Positions 6,799 through 15,800 of a stretch of DNA of 17,769 nt are shown here, piece after piece (positions within the stretch are counted from its first letter, which is position 1; every line of letters starts with the position of its first letter). The translations under genes were made by a program, and so were the position numbers. The notes beneath the pieces are model-generated. The model had not been told where the DNA came from and did not search any database. It saw only the letters and a program-made list of their open reading frames with translations. The DNA is from Lachnospiraceae bacterium UBA7188 (GTDB lineage: Bacteria > Bacillota > Clostridia > Lachnospirales > Lachnospiraceae), in the NCBI GenBank assembly GCA_002490995.1, contig DKVC01000134.1, positions 1-17,769 of the forward strand. Reading direction: 5' to 3'.

Positions 6799-7350
6799 TT
6801 AAAATTGCCGGGGAAAGAAACGAAGCCGCCTCATTGCCCCACACACCGGCCGATACAGCGTCAGCATCAGCACGAAATTTCCCACTCCGTGAGTAATATC
6901 CCACGGGATGCCCGCCACCCACCAGCTAAATCCGGCAGTCAGGCCCCCAATCAGACCGCCGCCGTCCGCCGCGCCGATTACCACATAGGGAATGGCGCAG
7001 AGGAATCCGAACATTAACCCGAAAGCAGCCGAAAGGATACTCCAGAACCATACGGATTCCTGTTTTCTGAACAGCCATGCCAGCAGCGCAAGCAGCGGCC
7101 AGGCGTACAGATACATAACCCACCAGAGCCCGAAGCCATAGATTGTGCCCTCAATAAGAATGAACGCAGGCACAACCAGCAGAATCCTCCATCCAAAGAA
7201 AATCGTAAACAGAATCATCCAGAAACTGGTAAGCTCAATATTTGGCAGAAAAGCCAGCGCCGCTTTGCTCACCTCGATCACTGCCACCATCACTCCGATC
7301 AGTGCAATATCCTGCACAGCCATTTCCCCGGTTTTTCTACTTCTTTCCAT
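6799..7350 (-). CDS. ECF transporter S component, probable cobalamin/corrinoid uptake
   Basis: A 183-residue integral membrane protein with about six hydrophobic segments. The N-terminus VQDIALIGVMVAVIEVSKAA is the typical first helix of energy-coupling factor S components. Next come ELTSFWMILFTIFFGWR, then GTIYGFGLWWVMYLYAWPLL, and a final AGIPWDITHGVGNFVLMLTL segment that closely resembles S components of the group including CbrT. The frame stays open to 7515, but only the part from ATG 7350 looks like the family, and aggaaag lies about 13 bases upstream; ATG 7320 is an alternative. It follows the DUF4430 gene on the same strand behind a cobalamin riboswitch, so cobalamin or a precursor is the likely substrate. 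No ATPase or T subunit is nearby, so it probably shares an ECF module encoded elsewhere. Confidence 0.82.
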   Translation of the reverse strand: MERSRKTGEMAVQDIALIGVMVAVIEVSKAALAFLPNIELTSFWMILFTIFFGWRILLVVPAFILIEGTIYGFGLWWVMYLYAWPLLALLAWLFRKQESVWFWSILSAAFGLMFGFLCAIPYVVIGAADGGGLIGGLTAGFSWWVAGIPWDITHGVGNFVLMLTLYRPVCGAMRRLRFFPRQF

Positions 7351-7637
7351 ATAAATCCACGCTTTCCTGAAACCTGTAAAAATCTCAATATCCGCATGTC
7401 CGGACATACAGAAACAGGCCACATTGCGCAAAACCATATGCACTTTGCAGCCTGCATTCATCTCTATGTATCGCATTTCCGTCACGCATCCCCAGGCACT
7501 GCCAGGATTTGCCAAATCTCTCGTGGCAAAATTATGGCCAGCGGTCTTTCGTTATACGTTTACGTTAGCAAATGTTTCTGAACGTGAGTATAAATTATGG
7601 GGGCGCGCAGCAGTTCCTGCAATTTGGAGGCATTTCC

Positions 7638-8051
7638 TTACTCCGCCGTATAAACGATGGAAAATGCATCCCCGTCCACTACAGGCTGCGTATCAATCCC
7701 GTTATTACAGTAGTCTCCATTGACATAGAAAGCCCAGTATGAACTGTCCACGGAATAGTCGGCAGTCTCGCCGTTTACCGTATCCACCATCATGCCATAC
7801 TCGCTCTCCGTACCAGAGAAGGTCAGCCCTTCCGCCTCCTCCATAGCCTGGCGCAGATACTCCGCATCTGTCTTCAGCTGATAATTTGTGCTTTCTTCCT
7901 CTTTGTTCACCACCTCAATGGTAATGGACTTGCTGCCCTCCACGGGCTTCTCCCGGAATACATTGTAGAGTATGGCCAGGGCCGCGATTACCACAACCAA
8001 AGCCGCCACTCCGAGAATTACCTTTTTACTGCTTTTACTTGTGTTTTCCAT
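7638..8051 (-). CDS. Membrane-anchored DUF4430 (transcobalamin-like) protein
   Basis: A 137-residue protein with one N-terminal membrane helix (about residues 11-32, VILGVAALVVVIAALAILY) after a basic start, and the rest predicted outside the cell. There is no lipobox cysteine, so it is anchored by the helix or released by cleavage. The outer part begins KSITIEVVNKEE and carries the DUF4430 signature: LRQAMEEAEGL, the turn DSSYWAFYVNGDYCNNGID, and a final DGDAFSIVYT. DUF4430 resembles the C-terminal domain of transcobalamin, which supports a corrinoid-binding role. I chose ATG 8051 because ggaggaaaac lies directly upstream; the in-frame ATG at 8063 would overlap that site. It is the first gene after the riboswitch terminator, so cobalamin should repress it. 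The ECF S gene follows after 287 bp. Confidence 0.85.
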   Translation of the reverse strand: MENTSKSSKKVILGVAALVVVIAALAILYNVFREKPVEGSKSITIEVVNKEEESTNYQLKTDAEYLRQAMEEAEGLTFSGTESEYGMMVDTVNGETADYSVDSSYWAFYVNGDYCNNGIDTQPVVDGDAFSIVYTAE

Positions 8052-8153
8052 GTTTTCCTCCATTCTGTGATGTTTTCACCACCTGTTTACCTGGTCACTT
8101 CCGGACTCCGCGGCATCCCGACGGTCCGTGCAGCGCACCTCACTGCAGTGAAT

Positions 8154-8182
8154 AAAAAAACTCCCGCTATATAACAGGAGTT
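8154..8182 (-). terminator. Intrinsic terminator of the cobalamin riboswitch
   Basis: On the minus strand AACTCCTGT and GCGGGAGTT form a stem around a short TATATA-type loop, followed at once by a run of seven T. It lies between the aptamer and the DUF4430 gene, the usual place for an expression platform that stops transcription when the ligand is bound. Confidence 0.85.
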
Positions 8183-8287
8183 GGCGTACTTTAATAACAG
8201 AAAGAATCCTTTGATGCTTTCTGCTCAGGAATTGTCTTGTAGACACATCCTTATGTACCAGCCAAGTCCTCGTGGCTACCCAGTACC

Positions 8288-8560
8288 CATAACAGGCAGG
8301 TCTTCTGACTTGAGTATCCTCACTCTGCTTCGTCTTCCCGGGAACTCCCAGTGACATACACCGCATAAACCTCTTTTCAGGACCTCTGGTTTTCTTTCGA
8401 TTACAGGGTTCACGGAGCGGTTCCTGTACTATACAGACACTTCCTTACTTGCGGCGGAAACAAAACTCCTCTCTCACAGCGACGAGATCGTGCAGGTCTT
8501 TCACCTGCTTCCCTTTTCACCGGGCCAAACGCTTCGATACGCTCCCCGGCACCTATCATG
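8288..8560 (-). promoter_or_regulatory. Cobalamin (adenosylcobalamin-type) riboswitch aptamer
   Basis: Read on the minus strand, the region shows the ordered landmarks of the class I cobalamin riboswitch. They are GGTGCC near the 5' end; AAAAGGGAAGCAGGTGAAAG with ACCTGCACGATCTCGTCGCTGTGA (split here) in the core; a CACTGG to CGGGAAGACG segment; and the B12 box AGTCAGAAGACCTGCC (plus coordinates 8295-8310). The closing P1 helix is visible: CATGATAGG (8552-8560) pairs with CCTGTTATG (8288-8296), with two G-U pairs. A further hairpin (GTAC, AGCCA, loop, TGGCT, GTAC) follows P1 at about 8250-8284 and may be P13 or part of the anti-terminator. The terminator at 8154-8182 completes the switch. Confidence 0.95.
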
Positions 8561-8598
8561 TCTTTAGGAAATTACTTTCCTTATTCACTTGAATCAGT

Positions 8599-8627
8599 AT
8601 TTTAACACAGCACTCGTAAAAAGGCAA
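8599..8627 (-). promoter_or_regulatory. Sigma-A type promoter of the riboswitch operon
   Basis: On the minus strand TTGCCT (8622-8627) and TAAAAT (8599-8604) are separated by exactly 17 bases, about 40 bases upstream of the aptamer's P1 helix. Both hexamers are close to the housekeeping consensus, and the position is right for the leader transcript. Confidence 0.75.
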
Positions 8628-8720
8628 GATGATATTATACTCAAAATCGCCGGAATTTTTACTCACTGAGATGCAGTATGAAGCCTCGCTGCCGGCAAAG
8701 GGGATTTCCGCGGAACAGAT

Positions 8721-9767
8721 TTATTCCGGCTGCACCCGCTTCTCCAGGCTCACATAGCACTGGTAAATGATAACAAACCCCAACGGACCTCCGATAATTC
8801 CCCAGAGGCCAAACAGCTTAATTCCGGCATAAATCGACACCAGAATCGCAATGGGTGACACTCCAACCTTTTTGCCGATCAGCTTCGGCTCCAGCAGTTC
8901 CCTGATAAAAATGCAGACCACATATACCAGCAGGCACACCGCCGCCCTGATATAATTCCCTAAAAATACCTGCTGCACCCCAAGCGGCACAAGCACCACA
9001 CCCGTCCCGATAAACGGCAGCGCATCCAGCACCCCCGCCAGCAACCCCCAAAGGATACCGTTCCTTATCCCGCTGATACCAAGCGCAGATGCCGCCAAAA
9101 TTCCTATGATGCTCATAATAATTACCTGAGCCTTCACATAAGTGGCGATATACCGGATAATCCCGCAGATAATTTCCAGGAAAACATGACATTCCTCCCG
9201 CTCCAGCAGCCTGTTCATGATATCATCGTAATCCTTTGCCAGCAGTATGGTCGCAATCAGAAAAGTCACCAGAAAACCGCCCACCATGCCGATTGCCTTT
9301 ACATAGACCAGAGACTGGGATACCATATCCGGCAGGAACTGCAGCTGGAAATAATCGATTCCCTCCTGAATCCTTGCATACAGAAGCTGCTCCAGATACA
9401 GATTGTTTACCCCCAGCCACTTTCCCACCACATTGCAGCTTTCATGTACAAATAAAGACAGCTCTGTCTCCAGAGAATCCAACCCCTTCACAAATCCGGG
9501 CAGGCTCCCCACAATCCAGGAAAATAATACCCACAGCAGCAGCGCAAGCACGCCGCCTGCCAGAATCAGCAGCAGCAATGCCCCTATCTGCCTGTGAATT
9601 TTCAGCTTTTTCTGCATTTTCTGGAGAAAGGAGCCGAATATGGTCACAAACAGAACAGCCGTCAGCACCGGCGCCGTCAAAGGCACAATCACCTTCAGGA
9701 AAAAATAAACTGCCCCTGTCAAAAGGAGCAGCATCAGCAATCTGTTTTCTTTGATTTTTTCTATCAT
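8721..9767 (-). CDS. AI-2E family / YtvI-like membrane permease
   Basis: A 348-residue polytopic membrane protein of the AI-2E transporter family (formerly UPF0118). This group includes the sporulation protein YtvI, TqsA, and Na+(Li+)/H+ antiporter-like members. About eight hydrophobic segments are visible: two near the N-terminus (LLMLLLLTGAVYFFLKVIV and the following APVLTAVLFVTIFG), one at about 60-85, a soluble stretch at about 95-150, then the C-terminal bundle with LLAGVLDALPFIGTG, IRELLEPKLIG and IYAGIKLFGLWGIIGGPLGF, all hallmarks of the family. Start ATG 9767 has gcggggg six bases upstream; the frame remains open to 9887, but that part includes a low-complexity, repeat-derived sequence. 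Transport substrate unknown. It is downstream of rluA on the same strand but separated by 228 bp. Confidence 0.88.
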   Translation of the reverse strand: MIEKIKENRLLMLLLLTGAVYFFLKVIVPLTAPVLTAVLFVTIFGSFLQKMQKKLKIHRQIGALLLLILAGGVLALLLWVLFSWIVGSLPGFVKGLDSLETELSLFVHESCNVVGKWLGVNNLYLEQLLYARIQEGIDYFQLQFLPDMVSQSLVYVKAIGMVGGFLVTFLIATILLAKDYDDIMNRLLEREECHVFLEIICGIIRYIATYVKAQVIIMSIIGILAASALGISGIRNGILWGLLAGVLDALPFIGTGVVLVPLGVQQVFLGNYIRAAVCLLVYVVCIFIRELLEPKLIGKKVGVSPIAILVSIYAGIKLFGLWGIIGGPLGFVIIYQCYVSLEKRVQPE

Positions 9768-9782
9768 ACCAATCCCCCGCAT

Positions 9783-9829
9783 GCCTTTCGCCCCAATGCC
9801 TGCACCTGACGCCTTTCGTCCCAATGCCT
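9783..9829. repeat. Two-copy direct repeat just upstream of the permease start
   Basis: GCCTTTCGYCCCAATGCCT occurs at 9783-9801 and 9811-9829, a 28-bp period with one mismatch. It lies outside the coding part I accept for the permease and explains the spurious Gly/Ala-rich N-terminal extension of that frame. Confidence 0.7.
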
Positions 9830-9995
9830 CTACACATCTGATGTATTCGGGATTATGCACCTTGGAAAATGCTGTGCTTCCTCGCATTCAGCTGCCTGCA
9901 TACAGCAAAACATCGTCTGGCCAGGAACAGGAACTTATGATACTGAAACATACCGTCTTCATGTTGCTTTATTAGTATGATAATTTTTCTATCAT

Positions 9996-10916
9996 TCAAA
10001 ACTGTGAAAATAAGGAAAAAATTTCTCCCTTCGGCTTGATATGAAAATCCATTTTCCTCCCGGTGACAGGGTGCAGGAATTCCAGCCGGTACGCGCAGAG
10101 CGCCACATTTCGGACATTCAGCTTACGTCCTGCCACTATGCTTTCTTCGCTTCCATATTTCAAATCACCCAACAGGGGCATTCCTCCATGCGCCATCTGG
10201 GCACGGATTTGATGAAAACGCCCCGTTTCAAGACGGATATCCGCCAGGGCAATTGCGTTCTGCGCCGTCCGGGCTCCAACCTGACTTACCCCACCGGGTT
10301 CAGTCCCAATATCTGCCGGAGCAATTTCTGATATATCCATCATCTGTAAAATGCAATATAGCAGACGGGCCTTTCGAGCATTCGAATTTGGCGGCTGCCG
10401 ATTCGCTCTTTTAGAAACGGCTTCTGCATCATCCTGCTTTTCCCGCGTTTTCTCCACTGCTTCTGCTCTGCTGTCCCTTCCCGCCGCATCCAGGTCTGGA
10501 ACTTCCTGCCTCTCTGGCCGGCATTCAAGAATCTCCGCCCTGCCGTCTTTTTTACAGAGATAATCTTCCAGTTCCCCGCTTTTCTCCGCAGGACACCCAT
10601 ATATAACCGCATAATAATGCTTACAGAACCCTGCATTCTCTTCCTGCTTCCGGAGCTGTGCACTCAAACCGGCTGCTGCTTTCGGATTCTTTGCAAATAC
10701 CAGCAGCCCTTCCACAGGCTGGTCCAGGCGGTGAATTACACCCAGATATGGCGCAGACTGCCTGTTTTTCCCTGTCAGGTTTTCTGTCTGCCGTATATAA
10801 TTTTTCAATTCACTGACTACATCCTGGCGTCCCACACTGGCAGTCTGCGTTGGAAGCCCTGCCGGCTTGTATACTGCCAGTATGGTGTCATCCTCATACA
10901 CGATTTCTGTTCCCAA
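9996..10916 (-). CDS. RluA-family pseudouridine synthase with extra inserts
   Basis: A 306-residue cytoplasmic enzyme that converts uridine to pseudouridine in rRNA or tRNA. It opens with IVYEDDTILAVYKPAGLPTQ, typical of the catalytic domain without an S4 domain. The catalytic motif is H62-R63-L64-D65 in GVIHRLDQPVEGLLVF, with D65 as nucleophile. The later ADIRLETGRFHQIRAQMAH and GDLKYG motifs are also present. Compared with ordinary members there are two polar inserts, at about residues 131-178 and 195-219, between GELEDYL and RLETGR. The most plausible start is a TTG at 10916, since the conserved domain begins almost at once; this places 100 bp of overlap with the end of the upstream rsmF-like gene, suggesting coupled translation. 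The exact RNA target cannot be told. Confidence 0.9.
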   Translation of the reverse strand: MGTEIVYEDDTILAVYKPAGLPTQTASVGRQDVVSELKNYIRQTENLTGKNRQSAPYLGVIHRLDQPVEGLLVFAKNPKAAAGLSAQLRKQEENAGFCKHYYAVIYGCPAEKSGELEDYLCKKDGRAEILECRPERQEVPDLDAAGRDSRAEAVEKTREKQDDAEAVSKRANRQPPNSNARKARLLYCILQMMDISEIAPADIGTEPGGVSQVGARTAQNAIALADIRLETGRFHQIRAQMAHGGMPLLGDLKYGSEESIVAGRKLNVRNVALCAYRLEFLHPVTGRKMDFHIKPKGEIFSLFSQF

Positions 10917-12565
10917 AATTCTTTAAAATCCTTTCGTCTCAAACCAATGGGGTAATGATTTTTCATGATTCCCCCTGCCAGCTTTCCCCATCCGACACTG
11001 AATCCGTCCACACAGATCAAATACCAGCCCTTCTCTCCCTCCGCCGGAAAAGTCTGCCCTTTGAGCCAGGCCGCCGCAAGCGGGTCACAAGAATCCAAAT
11101 TCCACACATGTATTGCATATTCCGGCGGCAACGCCAGCGCTAACGCATGGGATGGCTCAAAGCGGTTCTTCTTCAATTCTCCCAAATGCAGTCCCGGACG
11201 AAGCACCTTCAGCCCACCCAGAGACGGCATTCCCGTCGGAACCAGATATACATTATCCCCGAATCTGATATGGCGGACTTCCTCCCCCATTCCTACAACC
11301 CTGCCTATCTCTGAAAAAATCCCACCCTCTCCTGCCTTCTCCCGGCATATGGAAAATCGTATATTTTCCTTCCAAAAAGAGAACAAGTCCTCCATCTCCT
11401 TATCCTGCTCCCCCTGTACACCTTTCGCAAGACATTTCGGATTTCGGGACGAAGTTTCTGCAAACAGATCGCCGTCCTTCTGCAGCAGAGCCGCAAAATG
11501 CCCCTCTCCGCGAATACGCTGCGGCCACATCCGCAATGTCTTCTCCAAATGAAAATCCGGTATTTCATCGCCTGAAACTGCTTCCCCAGATATCCCGCAT
11601 CCCAGATACTCCGCAGAACCGTCACATCCCGTCAGCCCAATCTGTTCTTTCTCTATGGGCAAAACAGTAAACTCCCTGTGGCGGCCCAGGAATCTGGCTA
11701 CGCTCCCCTCATCCTCTTCCGGAGCAAACGTACAAGTAGAATACACCAGCTTCCCGCCGGGGCGCAGCATCCTGGCCGCCTGATCCAGTATTCCGTCCTG
11801 GCGCTGCGCACAGAGTTTCACGTTTTCAGGACTCCACTCATCACATGCCGCCTCATTTTTGCGGAACATCCCCTCTCCCGAGCAGGGCGCGTCCACCAGT
11901 ACCTTATCAAAATATCCCGGGAAAAAATCCGCCAGGCGCTCCGGTGTCTCATTTGTGACACAGGCATTGCAGATTCCCATCCGCTCTATGTTTTCCGACA
12001 GTATCTTCGCCCGGGCCGGATGAATTTCATTGCATACCAGCACTCCCTGCCCCCGCAGCTTCGCCGCAATCTGGGTACTCTTCCCGCCGGGAGCGGCACA
12101 CAGATCAAGCACCCGCTCCCCCGGCTTCACTTCAAGCAGCTCCGCAGGCGCCATGGCGCTGGGTTCCTGAATGTAATAAACCCCTGCTTCATGAAGGGGA
12201 TGCTTCCCCGGCTGGTCCCCCGGCTGATAATAGTAGCCGTTCTCCGCCCAGGGAACTTTCGTCAGATGCGCGAAATCTGTACCGCTGTTTTCCCGCGCTG
12301 TGCTGCACTTTTCATCCGCACCATCCGCATTTTCTTCAACGCATTGCACCGTCATATCTTCACCGTTACCTGCATTATGCTTTTCAGGCGCATCACCGGC
12401 TCTTCCTGCACCATACTTCTCAGCTGCACTGCTGCCATCCAACCCTTTTTTCAGCACGTTAAGCCGCAGTGCCTGGCAGTGCTGCTCTCCGAGGCCCTCC
12501 AGAAACGAAATATATCCTTCCCCCAGCATCTGCTGCATTCTTTTCTTAAATAATTCCGGCAGCAT
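10817..12565 (-). CDS. RsmB/RsmF-type rRNA (cytosine-C5) methyltransferase
   Basis: A 582-residue NOL1/NOP2/Sun-family enzyme that adds a methyl group from S-adenosylmethionine to C5 of cytosine in rRNA. The start is ATG 12565 after gggagaggat, giving MLPELFKKRMQQMLG, the usual N-terminus. The SAM site is DLCAAPGGKST (about 154-164). DAPCSGEGMFRKNE (about 225-238) holds the releasing cysteine C228, and STCTFAPEEDEG (about 276-287) holds the catalytic cysteine C278. The C-terminal part, ending in IMKNHYPIGLRR, is the RsmF-type PUA-like RNA-binding region. Unusual points are an acidic, low-complexity insert at about residues 44-99, and about 38 residues beyond GLRR, where related proteins usually stop; this tail overlaps the rluA-like gene by 100 bp. 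First gene of the RNA-modification pair. Confidence 0.92.
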   Translation of the reverse strand: MLPELFKKRMQQMLGEGYISFLEGLGEQHCQALRLNVLKKGLDGSSAAEKYGAGRAGDAPEKHNAGNGEDMTVQCVEENADGADEKCSTARENSGTDFAHLTKVPWAENGYYYQPGDQPGKHPLHEAGVYYIQEPSAMAPAELLEVKPGERVLDLCAAPGGKSTQIAAKLRGQGVLVCNEIHPARAKILSENIERMGICNACVTNETPERLADFFPGYFDKVLVDAPCSGEGMFRKNEAACDEWSPENVKLCAQRQDGILDQAARMLRPGGKLVYSTCTFAPEEDEGSVARFLGRHREFTVLPIEKEQIGLTGCDGSAEYLGCGISGEAVSGDEIPDFHLEKTLRMWPQRIRGEGHFAALLQKDGDLFAETSSRNPKCLAKGVQGEQDKEMEDLFSFWKENIRFSICREKAGEGGIFSEIGRVVGMGEEVRHIRFGDNVYLVPTGMPSLGGLKVLRPGLHLGELKKNRFEPSHALALALPPEYAIHVWNLDSCDPLAAAWLKGQTFPAEGEKGWYLICVDGFSVGWGKLAGGIMKNHYPIGLRRKDFKEFWEQKSCMRMTPYWQYTSRQGFQRRLPVWDARM

Positions 12566-12770
12566 ATCCTCTCTCCCATCACTTTCACTCTGTTTTTCCA
12601 CCTTTAAAACAAACTCCTGAAAACTGTTTCCAACAGAAACATATCCCCGGAAAACAAGAACGATATTTCTTCTGACATATGCTGTCATTTTAACATATTC
12701 CCCTTCTGAATGATAGTATTTCGGGCAGAAAAGTCTGAGTTCGTACAGCTCTTTCCCTCATATATAAAGA

Positions 12771-12810
12771 AGACTGTCCTATCGTTAAACCTCCTTCGAT
12801 AGAACAGCCT
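12771..12810 (-). terminator. Hairpin terminator after the beta-helix gene
   Basis: On the minus strand AGGCTGTTCTATCG (12797-12810) pairs with CGATAGGACAGTCT (12771-12784), 14 positions with two G-U pairs, followed by a modest TCTTTATAT tract. It lies 16 bp after the stop of the secreted beta-helix gene and well before rsmF, so it separates the two units. The loop contains AAGGAGG, a full Shine-Dalgarno-like sequence, which is odd for a terminator loop. Confidence 0.7.
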
Positions 12811-12825
12811 CCTTTCCCGGGTTAT

Positions 12826-15800
12826 TTAAAATTTAATTTTTGGTTCCGGTTTCTGTACGCCTGATTCGCTTTCCAACACGAATTTCGTCAGGGTCGTCGT
12901 AATCTGCTCTCCGTCCTTTCTCTCCAGGCTGCCGCCTTCCACTACCCACTGATCGGCTTTCTCCGCGCCAAAAACCTCCCATATATTGTCTTCCTCAAAT
13001 TCCTGCTTCTTTTCTATCTGCAGAACAAACTCCTGCTCTACAATTCTGCCCTCTCCTTCCGCAGTCACCGTCAAAACCGTATTCCCCGCTTTCACATGGG
13101 TAATATAACCGGTCTCCGTCACAGAAGCCACAGAGGCATCCTCCACTTTATACGCAATCTTCGTCAGCGCTACCTGACGCCCCATGTCTGTCAACCCGCT
13201 GGCTTCTACCTGGAACCCTCTGCTGGTTTCTCCCAGAAGAATCGTATCCTTCTCCACGCCTTTCAGGGAAATCCTGCTGAAGGTGTCGCCTACGTACAAT
13301 TGCACCTCGGACACATCCAGGATTCCGTTAGATACTACATAAATCCGCAGGCTCGTAGCTCCGCTTTTCAGCCCCTCCACTACTCCCTGGTCAGATACCC
13401 GGGCAATCTCCGGATCGGCCACGCGATAAGTCGTCATCATATTTTCCGTGGATACGGTCCTGTCCCTACCATCCGTCCCGCTTACTTCAACGGTAAAGCT
13501 CCCTCCGACAGGAACGTTGATATTCCCCTGCTCTACATTGGTGTGGATGCGTTCTGCCTGGGAATTACGCAGAACGGCGTACGCTTCCTGCAGTCCGGAT
13601 TCTTCTATTATGCGCACCGCTTCCTCCGGCCACACTGCATCCGGATGCACATGGATATCCGTTATTTCCACCCAGGGTGCTTCCGGATTTACATGCTTAA
13701 CATCCGTGGTGGTATAGATATCATTTACCTTCAGGTGCTCTATGGTAGGAACATATACCAGCATCCACCTGGGGTTGGAATTATTATGCCAAAGGGGAGA
13801 CTCCGACAGGTCTACCACATTGCGTTCCCAATGCCAATATGTTGTTCCCTCGTCGGCATACAGCGGCGCATTCAAATCCATCTGATTCCGGATATAGTTA
13901 TCACGCACAAGGTTATAATTGCCTTCGCTTCCCCCGGAGTTCCCGTTAAAGTACACAGCACCTCCGTCGTATATGCCTTCGCCCATCAAGTCATGGATAA
14001 AGTTATGCTCTATCACCATGTTCCGCTGCACGTTTTCAAACCGCTTCGCCCATCCGTAACCGATATGGAATGCCAAATAGGGAATATTGAAGATCTCGTT
14101 GTGTGCCAGTTCCAGATCAGCGGCAAATCCTACCGATACTGCCGCTGCAGACTGATAATCCACTCCGATGTCATGGATGTAATTGTTTTCCACATCACAA
14201 TTTTTCATCAGTTTCCGGATGTCCTGCGGATTATAGTTATCCGGATTGTTGGTATACGGGTCGCCTATGTTAACAGCGCTTCCCGATATATCATAGAATT
14301 TATTTCCCCTGACAGGGCTGTTCTGCACGCCTTCCACCATCTTCAGGGCAGTAATCCCTATCCGGGTAAAGCTGCATCCGGTAAAATGGACGGAATTTGC
14401 CCTCTTCACAGTGACAGCCGCATCCGGCAGACGATCAGGAACCCCATGTTCGCGAATGTGATTATTCTGCGCGTCTGCATGTCCGTATGAAGTGCTGGGG
14501 CGGTTCCATGTCGTATCAGCAAACGTAATACCGATGAATTCGATATTTTCCACCATCCTGTCATAATCCGTTCCCTGAATGCGTATCAGTTCTTCCAATA
14601 CGGGAGCTGTCACTTCCGCCTGGCTCATATCCTCCCAGGGCCTGGGCATATAATATACTTTTCCTGCGTGGATATCCAGATACCATTCGCCGGGCTCATC
14701 CAGAAGTTCCAGTGCATTTTCATAATAAACCGGGACAGACGCGGAGGTCCCGCCCTTGTCGGATACATATTTCCATCCCGGCTGGTCCATAATCAATGCC
14801 GTCCTGCCGTTCTGCTCTTTTACAGAAGCCACGCCGCACCGCGGATTGGTCCACTGCTCCTAAAAAATCAGCTCCAAATCCTCCGGATGCTGATAAGTTA
14901 AAATCTCCGGGTTTGCACAGGTATACCCTTTATTCTCGCCGCCTTCCATCAGGACAACCGGGCTGTTCAGTCCGGCCCCGCTTCTCGCTCTTATTGCCCT
15001 GACACCGTTTACATACAGCTGTCTCGTCTCCAGCCCCGGCGCGTCCGCCACATAAATATCCCTTTCCTTATCGTACAGTGAAAATCCTGTAATGACTCTC
15101 CTGCCTCCAATTACTGCTTCCTTCTGGCCCTCATGGCGGTATACTACATAGTGTTGATCTTTTCCGCCGTCCTGTTCGTTCAGATCCAGTGTCTCTGTCT
15201 GCAGGTAGTAACCGTCTGCCAAAATGACTTCGATGTCCCCGCTCATGGTCTGGTTGCTCTGCCGCACCAGTTCCTTTGCCCGCTGCAGTGTCTTTACAGG
15301 CCCCGACATGCTGCTGTCGTTGCCGTCATTCCCTTCCGGAGAGACATAAATCTGCTTCATCACGCTTCTGGCCGTAACTTTCACAGGAATCTCGCAGGAA
15401 ATCTCCGGACGCTCTTCCGAGACGGCCCGAATCACGGTATTCCCTTCCGCCACCGCCACAATCTCTCCCCATTCGTCAACAGTAGCTACCGAGCGATCGT
15501 CAGAGCTGAAAATCACCTTCGGATTCCCCACATCTTCCGGCATAACTTTTGCATCGATAAAAAGATGCCCACCAGAGGGAAGCGTCACCTCTTCCGGTGT
15601 AATCTCTATCTTTTCCGGCAGCACATTGGTCACAGTCACCTGTGTGGACACCTGGGGCAGATTCCTCAGGGACAGTGTAGCAGTAATTGTTACCGTACCT
15701 TATTCCCTCCACGCTGGGCAGATACAGTACTCCCCCGGACGCCTTAGCCGCAATGCTGTACGAAAACACCACTTTTTATAACTTTCGGGAAGCGCACAGC

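Noticed and set aside
7351..7515. Longer N-terminus for the ECF S component starting at 7515
   Set aside because: The added 55 residues do not resemble the family, and the hydrophobic core typical of S components begins just after ATG 7350. Kept only as a curiosity in the findings.
8076..8366. 96-residue open frame on the minus strand
   Set aside because: It lies inside the cobalamin riboswitch and its terminator, and its sequence is explained by the RNA structure.
9976..10006. Possible terminator after the rluA-like gene (TGATAG and TTATCA around an A-rich loop)
   Set aside because: The stem is only about six AT pairs, too weak to claim.
11678..12553. 291-residue plus-strand frame opposite rsmF
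   Set aside because: Antisense shadow of a gene with complete methyltransferase motifs.
13096..14490. 464-residue open frame on the plus strand opposite the beta-helix gene
   Set aside because: It shadows a clearly coding beta-helix region on the minus strand and has no recognisable domain or ribosome binding site.
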